Shown: in pieces, positions 7,032 to 11,413 of the stretch
Layout: each line of letters opens with the position of its first letter
Numbering within the stretch: the stretch's first letter is position 1
Origin: Fibrobacter sp.
Lineage (GTDB): Bacteria > Fibrobacterota > Fibrobacteria > Fibrobacterales > Fibrobacteraceae
NCBI GenBank assembly: GCA_016295375.1
Contig: JAEDLI010000072.1
Span: 1-12,347 of the forward strand
Direction: 5' to 3'
DNA length: 12,347 bases
Translations under genes and position numbers: made by a program
The notes under the pieces: model-generated
The model's input: only the letters and a program-made list of their open reading frames with translations
What the model was told of the DNA's origin: nothing
Databases searched by the model: none

Positions 7032-7056
7032 GCGTAAAAATTTTCAATTTTTACGC
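7032..7056. other. 11-bp perfect hairpin between murD and tRNA-Leu
   Basis: GCGTAAAAATT and AATTTTTACGC pair perfectly around a 3-base loop. It could end murD transcription from either direction, but only weak T-richness follows (the sequence after it is CCTCCCCCTTT), so it may instead belong to the repeat cluster. Confidence 0.45.
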
Positions 7057-7064
7057 CCTCCCCC

Positions 7065-7093
7065 TTTACAAGCGGGTCACTTTAATCTAAATT
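7065..7093 (+). promoter_or_regulatory. Sigma-70-type promoter of tRNA-Leu
   Basis: TTTACA (7065-7070), then exactly 17 bp, then TAAATT (7088-7093). This predicts a transcription start near 7100, about 17 bases before the mature tRNA. The core TCTAAATTT is shared with the tpiA upstream region. Confidence 0.6.
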
Positions 7094-7116
7094 TGACCCG
7101 TTCCATTAAGGACCAC

Positions 7117-7200
7117 GCGGTCGTGGTGGAATTGGTAGACACGCTAGCTTGAGGTGCTAGTGGGAGCAATCTCATGACAGTTCAAGTCTGTCCGACCGCA
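7117..7200 (+). tRNA. tRNA-Leu (anticodon GAG)
   Basis: 84 bases that fold as a class II tRNA. The acceptor stem is GCGGTCG (7117-7123) with CGACCGC (7193-7199) and discriminator A at 7200. The D-arm contains TGGTAGA. The anticodon stem CTAGC / GCTAG holds the loop TTGAGGT, giving anticodon GAG, which reads CTC and CTT leucine codons. A long variable arm (GGGA / TCTC) follows, then the T-arm GACAG-TTCAAGT-CTGTC. CCA is not encoded; GAA follows the discriminator, so the end must be added by tRNA nucleotidyltransferase. It is a single-gene unit with its own promoter and terminator. Confidence 0.97.
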
Positions 7201-7206
7201 GAAGAG

Positions 7207-7236
7207 ACCCGGCTTTATCGCCGGGTTTTCTTTTTT
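7207..7236 (+). terminator. Rho-independent terminator after tRNA-Leu
   Basis: A 7-bp stem ACCCGGC / GCCGGGT (7207-7213 with 7220-7226) and a TTTATC loop are followed by a T-rich run. It lies immediately downstream of the tRNA. Confidence 0.88.
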
Positions 7237-7283
7237 CTATTTTTTGAACGAACATCAATCACCTTTTACTATTCATTTGGACT

Positions 7284-7333
7284 GGATCCTTCGTCGCTGC
7301 ACTCCTCAGGATGACGCTTCTTGTCCCCAGCCG
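7284..7333 (-). repeat. Composite repeat, reverse copy of the 1545 type
   Basis: Read on the minus strand: GGCTGGGGACAAGAAGCGT, then CATCCTGAGGAGTGCAGCG, then ACGAAGGATCC. The first block matches the one at 1545-1560 and the order (heptamer array, GCTGGGGACAAG, GTCATCCT...GGATCC) is the same. The inner part is of the different, widespread CCTGAG...GAAGGATCC type. Confidence 0.6.
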
Positions 7334-7382
7334 CCCTAATACCTATTACCTATCCCCTAAATCCTAGATCCTAGCCCCTATT
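7334..7382 (+). repeat. Heptamer array 4, nCCTAnn x7, upstream of tgt
   Basis: Seven perfectly phased 7-bp units (for example ACCTATT and TCCTAGA) all carry CCTA at positions 2-5 while the other three bases vary. The array ends two bases before the tgt ATG, so there is no room for a normal SD unless the array itself contributes. Confidence 0.75.
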
Positions 7383-7384
7383 CC

Positions 7385-8521
7385 ATGAACCGCTTTGAAC
7401 TTTTAAAGACATCCAAGAAATCCAAGGCCCGCCTGGGCGTGGTCCATACCGACCATGGCGACGTCACGACGCCGATTTTTATGCCGGTAGGTACCGAAGC
7501 CACCGTCAAGGCGGTAACCCCTGCCCAGCTGAAGGACATCAAGGCAGAAATCATCCTCGCCAACACCTACCACCTGTACCTGCGCCCCACCACCCCCCGC
7601 ATCGCAAAGGCGGGGGGCATCCACAAGTTTATGGCCTGGGACGGCCCGGTGTTAACCGACAGCGGCGGATTCCAGGTATGGAGCCTGAAGGATTTGCGCA
7701 AGATTACTCCCGAAGGCGTGGAATTCCGGAGCATTCTGGACGGCTCGAAACACTTCTTTAGCCCCGCAAGCGTCATGAACGCCCAGCGAGAAATCGGCGC
7801 CGACATCATCATGGCCCTGGACGAGTGCACCCCCTTCCCCAGCACCGCGAAGGAGGCGGAACACAGCCTGAATTACACCCTCAAGTGGACTGCAGAAGCC
7901 ATGCAATGGCTCAAGGAACACCCGCCCATCCACGGTTACGACCAGCAGTTCTTCGGCATCATCCAGGGCGGTATGCACAAGAATCTGAGGCAGCAGGCCA
8001 TCGAACGCATCGCGGAACTCGGGCCCGACGGATTTGCCATGGGAGGCCTCTCCGTAGGCGAGCCCACCGAAACCATGTACGAAATAGCGGATTTCTGTAC
8101 CGACATCCTGCCCCAGGACCATGCCCGCTACGTGATGGGCGTGGGCACGCCCTGGAACCTGCTGGAACTTATCGAGCGGGGTGTGGACATGTGCGACTGC
8201 GTAATGCCCACAAGGAACGCCCGCAACGGTATGCTGTTTACCAGCGAGGGCGTTTTGCGCTACAAGGCCGCCCGCCATGCCGAGGAATTCGACAAGCCCG
8301 TGGACCCCAACTGCGACTGCTATTGCTGCCGGAACTTCAGCCGGGCGTACCTGCGCCACCTGCACCACGCCGGAGAATCCCTGGGCTTTACGCTGGCCAG
8401 CATCCACAACCTGCATTTTTACCTGCACCTGATGCGGGAGGCCAAACGGCACATCGCCGAAGACACCTTCGAGGAGTGGAAAAAGGAACAGTGCGAAATT
8501 CTACAGCGGGACCTGCAGTAA
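7385..8521 (+). CDS. tgt: Queuine tRNA-ribosyltransferase (tRNA-guanine transglycosylase)
   Basis: 378 residues, the normal length. The bacterial enzyme swaps guanine at position 34 of GUN-anticodon tRNAs (Asp, Asn, His, Tyr) for preQ1, the base-exchange step of queuosine synthesis. Seen: IFMPVGTEATVKAVTP (31-46); TDSGGFQVWSL (91-101) with the base-binding Asp92; FFGIIQGGMHKNLR (189-202); GGLSVGEP (220-227); and CDCVMPTRNARNG (270-282) with the nucleophile Asp271. The zinc site is intact: Cys310, Cys312, Cys315 and His341, spaced C-x-C-x2-C-x25-H. The ATG at 7385 aligns with the expected N-terminus. No SD is visible; a heptamer array abuts the start. There is no preQ1 riboswitch-like leader I can recognise. 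The radical SAM gene follows after only 19 bp, suggesting co-transcription. Identification is secure. Confidence 0.97.
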   Translation: MNRFELLKTSKKSKARLGVVHTDHGDVTTPIFMPVGTEATVKAVTPAQLKDIKAEIILANTYHLYLRPTTPRIAKAGGIHKFMAWDGPVLTDSGGFQVWSLKDLRKITPEGVEFRSILDGSKHFFSPASVMNAQREIGADIIMALDECTPFPSTAKEAEHSLNYTLKWTAEAMQWLKEHPPIHGYDQQFFGIIQGGMHKNLRQQAIERIAELGPDGFAMGGLSVGEPTETMYEIADFCTDILPQDHARYVMGVGTPWNLLELIERGVDMCDCVMPTRNARNGMLFTSEGVLRYKAARHAEEFDKPVDPNCDCYCCRNFSRAYLRHLHHAGESLGFTLASIHNLHFYLHLMREAKRHIAEDTFEEWKKEQCEILQRDLQ

Positions 8522-8540
8522 CCACCAGCTAGGCCCAGTC

Positions 8541-9497
8541 TTGCTCAACTCCATCTACATCGAGATTACCGACGCCTGCAACCTGAACTGCAGTTTTTGC
8601 CCCTGCGGAAAATCGGCTCATTCGCCGTGTGGCAAAACTGTTGCAAAAAGTGCGCCAACAAGTTCTGGCGCCCACCGCACCTTCATGGATTCCGCCCTTT
8701 TCGAACGGTGTATCCAGCTGGCGGCCCTCCATGCCGAAAACGTCTATTTCCATATTTTGGGAGAGCCCACGCTCCACCCCGGATTCGTACATTACCTGAA
8801 GGCGCTAGAGTCCACGCCGCTGAAGCTGAACCTGACCACCAACGGCTCCACAATCGCCCGGGTGGGCAAGCACCTGCTGCAAAGCGGGGCACTCCGGCAG
8901 GTGAACTTCTCCACCCACGCCTACGGGGAACTCGGGCCAGACCAAGCACAGACCTACCTTCAAGACGTGCTGGACTTTTGCCAGATGGCTCTTGCTGAGC
9001 GCCCCGACCTGTACCTCAATCTAAGGCTCTGGAACGCGGGAGACTTTCCCGACGCAGACCGCCAGCGGGGCTGGAACCGCCTGATGCTTGCCCAAGTCGC
9101 ACAGACCTTCGGCCTCGACGGCAAAGACGTTCTAGACCCAGAACATTTCTGCAGCCGACACAAGAGCTTTCCCGTCCAGGGCAGGCTCTACCTGCATCAG
9201 GATTCCCGCTTTGAATGGCCTAGTTTAGACGAGAGACGTGGTTCGACAGGCTCACCAACCTTGGTGCGGGGGACATGCCACGGGTTGGATACTCATATAG
9301 GAATCCTTCACGACGGGCGGGTAGTGCCCTGCTGTCTGGATTACCAGGGGCAAATCACCCTGGGAAACATCCAAGAACAGTCCCTGACCGAGATATTAAA
9401 AAGCCCCCTCACCCAAAATCTGCGCGAAGGCTTCCAAAAGCACGAATTGCGCCACCCGTTGTGCCAAAACTGCTCTTTTTGCAGGCGTTTTAAATAA
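8541..9497 (+). CDS. Radical SAM protein with SPASM-like C-terminus, unknown substrate
   Basis: 318 residues from a TTG start at 8541. No ATG or GTG lies close by in frame, and the N-terminus leads straight into the first motif. CNLNCSFC (13-20) is the CX3CX2C site for the SAM-binding 4Fe-4S cluster. ILGEPTLHP (72-80) and LTTNGS (98-103) are the usual following strands. The C-terminal part has cysteines at 246, 264, 265, 308, 311 and 314 (CHGLD, VVPCCLD, LCQNCSFCRRF), the pattern of a SPASM auxiliary-cluster domain. LGNIQEQSLTEIL before the last group is typical of these proteins. The substrate is not known to me. Oddities: a near-duplicate PCGKSAHS / PCGKTVAK (21-36) just after the cluster motif, and residues 234-241 encoded by a dispersed repeat. 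It lies 19 bp after tgt, so a role in tRNA or cofactor modification is possible but not shown. Confidence 0.85.
   Translation: MLNSIYIEITDACNLNCSFCPCGKSAHSPCGKTVAKSAPTSSGAHRTFMDSALFERCIQLAALHAENVYFHILGEPTLHPGFVHYLKALESTPLKLNLTTNGSTIARVGKHLLQSGALRQVNFSTHAYGELGPDQAQTYLQDVLDFCQMALAERPDLYLNLRLWNAGDFPDADRQRGWNRLMLAQVAQTFGLDGKDVLDPEHFCSRHKSFPVQGRLYLHQDSRFEWPSLDERRGSTGSPTLVRGTCHGLDTHIGILHDGRVVPCCLDYQGQITLGNIQEQSLTEILKSPLTQNLREGFQKHELRHPLCQNCSFCRRFK
9240..9263 (+). repeat. Dispersed 24-bp repeat inside the radical SAM gene
   Basis: GGTTCGACAGGCTC followed by ACCAACCTTG matches the reverse complement of 10863-10886 at 23 of 24 positions. It covers exactly codons 234-241 (G S T G S P T L). Its right half also forms a short palindrome, CACCAA-CC-TTGGTG (9253-9266). 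Confidence 0.8.
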
Positions 9498-9514
9498 GGG
9501 CACGACCCGTGCCC
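9498..9514 (+). other. Hairpin after the radical SAM gene
   Basis: GGGCACG / CGTGCCC, 7 bp with an ACC loop, begins immediately after the stop codon. C-rich rather than T-rich sequence follows, so termination here is doubtful. Confidence 0.4.
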
Positions 9515-9542
9515 CCTCCATTGTCATCCCGGCCCATCCCGC

Positions 9543-9566
9543 TGTCATGCCCGGCTTGACCGGGCA
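9543..9566 (+). repeat. GTCATGCCCGG palindromic repeat, copy 1
   Basis: TGTCATGCCCGGC-TTGA-CCGGGCA, with stem TGCCCGG / CCGGGCA. It is identical over all 24 bases to 9619-9642. A truncated relative, TTGTCATCCCGGCC, lies just upstream (9521-9534). The whole 9498-9776 gap consists of such repeats with no credible gene. Confidence 0.8.
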
Positions 9567-9618
9567 CCTCCTATCCCTACCATCACCCTCTCCCTTCGTC
9601 ATCCTCGCGCTCCTTCCT

Positions 9619-9642
9619 TGTCATGCCCGGCTTGACCGGGCA
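9619..9642 (+). repeat. GTCATGCCCGG palindromic repeat, copy 2
   Basis: Identical 24 bases to 9543-9566, 76 bp downstream in the same orientation. It is preceded by CGTCATCCTCGC (9598-9609), a half-unit that also precedes the repeat at 10761. Confidence 0.8.
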
Positions 9643-9683
9643 TCCCCTTGCATCTGTAAAATCCGCACCGTAAACAAAATTTT

Positions 9684-9724
9684 CAGGCATATTTCGCCTC
9701 AAAAAATCGTCTTATACATAGACG
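9684..9724 (-). repeat. TATA-box-like ~40-bp repeat, copy D
   Basis: On the minus strand it has TATAA, then TTTTTTGAGGCGA, then ATATGCC. It shares the 12-base core TTTTTGAGGCGA and the flanking TATAA / ATATG boxes with copy A at 10966. It ends about 50 bp before the Rpn-type gene start. Confidence 0.5.
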
Positions 9725-9776
9725 GGTGCCTTCCCTGTCTGCGATACGGGCGCGTTCCCGCCATAAACGGATTAAA

Positions 9777-10733
9777 ATGAAAAAAAAAGAAAACCTTGTA
9801 GAGTCGGATATCCGCGATATCGCTCACGAATTCAACGTGATTGTGGACTCCGTGAAAGATGACAAGAGTAATTTCGTTCACGACAGATACTTTAGGTTCG
9901 CCTTTGCAAAGCCCTCCCGCATGGTGGAACTCCTGACGCTGTTTTCACGTCACAATCCCTCGCTCAAGGCATTCCTAGACACCATCGACCTTGCAAGCTT
10001 GCGAGGATCGAGCGAAAATCTTTCCAGTGACAAGCATGCAGGCTCTGCGGACCTCGTTTTCAAGGCGAATCTCAAGGACGGCGGCATCACCGGGCTCTAC
10101 GTGGGAATCATCGCCGAGCACAAGTCCACCAACAGGGACAATGTATTTCTCCAGATTTCGGAGTATTATCACCACCTGTTCCTGGAGCGCGGAAAGGACG
10201 TGCCCGTGGTGGCATTCATCGTCTATAACGGAGAGGATGGCTGGAATCCGCTCAGCGAAACGCGGTTTCCGAACTATCCCGAATATTACCACGACATCGG
10301 ATTTCCTTTCAAGGTGGAATTCTTGGATGTGGGGCACGCCATCGACGATGCGGAATTGAAGGCTCTTTCGCCCATTACCCTTGTCGCTCTTACTGCAATG
10401 AAGTATATTTTTGATGTCGAGAAATTCTCGGTTTCCTTCCGCGAGGCGGCAATTCACCTGCTCAAGATGCAGAATACCGATGAGGGGAAGGATTTTATCA
10501 AACAGTCGCTTTCGTATTTCTTTTGGAAGTGGCCCTACAAGAGCGAGGTAATCAAGATGGATAGTCCGGAAGCCATTGCGAACAAGGGTTACGAAACCTT
10601 CGGTGAGCATTTCTTCAATGCAGGCGAGGCAAAAGGCGAGTCCAACGCTATCAGTGTATTCGAGAAACTGGGCGCTTCCCCGGAAATGATTGCCGAGGCC
10701 AAGGCGATGCTTGCAGCGCTTCCGAACAAGTAA
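9777..10733 (+). CDS. Rpn-family PD-(D/E)XK nuclease / putative transposase
   Basis: 318 residues from the ATG at 9777; an in-frame ATG at 9726 lies in repeat DNA and gives an atypical N-terminus. The protein resembles the YhgA-like / Rpn recombination-promoting nuclease family (older name transposase_31). Seen: DRYFRFAFAKPSRMVELLTLF (37-57), like the family's opening helix; SADLVFKA (90-97) with Asp92; IIAEHKST (111-118), giving the E-x-K pair Glu114 and Lys116; and LQISEYYHHLF (125-135), the helix after the active site with Gln126. D...ExK fits an intact PD-(D/E)XK centre. The C-terminal third is helical and ends in a KGESNAISVFEKLG segment usual in these proteins. Known Rpn enzymes are DNA nucleases that stimulate recombination; whether this one moves DNA is unknown. 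No SD is visible before ATG-AAA-AAA-AAA. It converges with a second nuclease-type gene. Confidence 0.8.
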   Translation: MKKKENLVESDIRDIAHEFNVIVDSVKDDKSNFVHDRYFRFAFAKPSRMVELLTLFSRHNPSLKAFLDTIDLASLRGSSENLSSDKHAGSADLVFKANLKDGGITGLYVGIIAEHKSTNRDNVFLQISEYYHHLFLERGKDVPVVAFIVYNGEDGWNPLSETRFPNYPEYYHDIGFPFKVEFLDVGHAIDDAELKALSPITLVALTAMKYIFDVEKFSVSFREAAIHLLKMQNTDEGKDFIKQSLSYFFWKWPYKSEVIKMDSPEAIANKGYETFGEHFFNAGEAKGESNAISVFEKLGASPEMIAEAKAMLAALPNK

Positions 10734-10740
10734 TCGCCAT

Positions 10741-10789
10741 CGTCATCCTCGCACCTTCTTTGTCATCCTCGCGGAGGCGAGGATCCGCT
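10741..10789 (+). repeat. GTCATCCTCGC palindromic repeat (half plus full unit)
   Basis: A half-unit CGTCATCCTCGC at 10741 is followed by the full 29-base unit at 10761-10789, with stem CCTCGC / GCGAGG. The full unit matches 1562-1590 at 26 of 29 positions, including one A-T to G-C compensating pair. Confidence 0.75.
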
Positions 10790-10813
10790 AGAATCAATTA
10801 ATCAGCAATAAAG

Positions 10814-10831
10814 GGGGGAATGCCTTCCCCC
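10814..10831 (+). terminator. Possible terminator of the Rpn-type gene
   Basis: GGGGGAA-TGCC-TTCCCCC, a 7-bp stem, is followed by the moderately T-rich TGATTTCTGTTTC. Position fits the 3' side of the 9777 gene, but repeat palindromes surround it. Confidence 0.35.
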
Positions 10832-10841
10832 TGATTTCTGT

Positions 10842-10886
10842 TTCGACAGGCATTGCGTAAAACAAGGTTGGCGAGCCTGTCGAACC
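10842..10886 (-). repeat. GGTTCGACAGGC inverted-repeat element
   Basis: TTCGACAGGC (10842-10851) and GCCTGTCGAA (10875-10884) are perfect 10-bp inverted arms around 23 bases. The right 24 bases (10863-10886) are the reverse complement of the unit inside the radical SAM gene with one mismatch. Confidence 0.75.
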
Positions 10887-10893
10887 ATCCATC

Positions 10894-10937
10894 ACCCCCT
10901 TCTCCTAGGGGGTTGTCATCCCGGCCTAGTGCCGGAA
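10894..10937. repeat. Adjacent small palindromes
   Basis: ACCCCCT-TCTCCT-AGGGGGT (10894-10913) is a perfect 7-bp hairpin. It is followed by TTGTCATCCCGGCC-TAGTGCCGGAA (10913-10937), a GTCATCCCGG unit with stem CCGGC / GCCGG. A similar CCCGGC...GCCGGG unit lies at 11311-11329. Confidence 0.55.
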
Positions 10938-10965
10938 CCCCCTAACACCCCCGACTTCTCCCGAT

Positions 10966-11007
10966 GGACCTATAAAATCAGGTTTTTGAGGCGATTTATA
11001 TGTCTCC
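10966..11007 (+). repeat. TATA-box-like ~40-bp repeat, copy A
   Basis: GGACCTATAAAATC, then AGGTTTTTGAGGC, then GATTTATATGTCTCC. TATAAA(A)TC can pair with GATTTATA around the T-rich centre. Copies: B at 11030, C at 11177 (inverted), D at 9684 (inverted). Confidence 0.65.
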
Positions 11008-11029
11008 AAGAAGGCGGTGCGTTCGACAT

Positions 11030-11069
11030 GTACCTATAAAACTGGGAAAAAATGTCTTTTTATATGCCC
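11030..11069 (+). repeat. TATA-box-like ~40-bp repeat, copy B
   Basis: GTACCTATAAAACTGGG, then AAAAAATGTCTT, then TTTATATGCCC. The outer boxes ACCTATAAAA and TTTATATGCCC match copy C closely, while the centre differs. Confidence 0.65.
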
Positions 11070-11136
11070 TTTTCCCATACAAACTAACAGAATTTCTCCA
11101 AAACAGACCGTTTTTCGGCCCTTTTTCTGAGCATGA

Positions 11137-11158
11137 TGCCTCAAAAAGGCCACTCCGA
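11137..11158. repeat. Partial core of the TATA-like repeat with flanking palindrome
   Basis: The minus strand reads GGCCTTTTTGAGGCATCATG, sharing the TTTTTGAGGC core of copies A and D but lacking the TATAAA box. TGCCTC (11139-11144) is also inverted as GAGGCA shortly after, at about 11157-11162. Confidence 0.4.
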
Positions 11159-11176
11159 GGCAATTTTTTGATTTCA

Positions 11177-11217
11177 GGGGCATATAAAAGTGGCAAAAAA
11201 CACTGTTTTATAGGTCC
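11177..11217 (-). repeat. TATA-box-like ~40-bp repeat, copy C (inverted)
   Basis: On the minus strand: GGACCTATAAAACAGTG, then TTTTTTGC, then CACTTTTATATGCCCC. AGTG pairs with CACT and TATAAA with TTTATA. It shares GGACCTATAAAA with copy A and TTTATATGCCC with copy B. Confidence 0.65.
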
Positions 11218-11271
11218 AATTCTCAAAAAATGGCTGTTGAAGGAAGTTGGCGATGGCAGGGTTAGGAAGCG

Positions 11272-11329
11272 TCCGACCAAGTCGGGCATGACAAAGGTTG
11301 GGGCAAGTGATCCCGGCACTGTAGCCGGG
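11272..11329 (-). repeat. Inverted GTCATGCCCG repeat plus CCCGGC palindrome
   Basis: GACCAAGTCGGGCATGACA (11273-11291) is the reverse complement of the GTCATGCCCG...TTG unit seen at 9543 and 9619. A CCCGGCACTGTAGCCGGG palindrome follows. With the elements above, it accounts for most of the non-coding 10734-11360 stretch. Confidence 0.6.
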
Positions 11330-11360
11330 ACGACCATAGCGGGGCAGGGTGTCAGCGGAC

Positions 11361-11388
11361 AAAAAAGCCCGCTCAAAATGAACGGGCT
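11361..11388 (-). terminator. Rho-independent terminator of the right-edge nuclease gene
   Basis: On the minus strand, AGCCCGTTCA pairs with TGAGCGGGCT (10 bp, one wobble) around a TTT loop and is followed by five T. It lies 25 bp after the stop codon at 11414. Confidence 0.88.
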
Positions 11389-11413
11389 GCTTAGGCTTTT
11401 ACTGTTGCGCGGG

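Noticed and set aside
7117..7200. tRNA-Leu as an integration (att) site
   Set aside because: No second copy of the tRNA 3' end and no integrase gene occur in the window.
1513..7382. CRISPR array explanation for the heptamers and hairpins
   Set aside because: Units are 7 bp without spacers, and the hairpin element has no constant-length unique spacers. No cas gene is present.
7237..7384. preQ1 riboswitch upstream of tgt
   Set aside because: The leader is filled by a GTCATCCT-type repeat and the heptamer array. No compact H-type pseudoknot or A-rich tail typical of preQ1-I was seen.
9726..9776. Earlier ATG for the Rpn-type gene
   Set aside because: The added 17 residues are basic, unlike the family N-terminus, and lie in repeat DNA. 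The ATG at 9777 leads directly into the family-like sequence.
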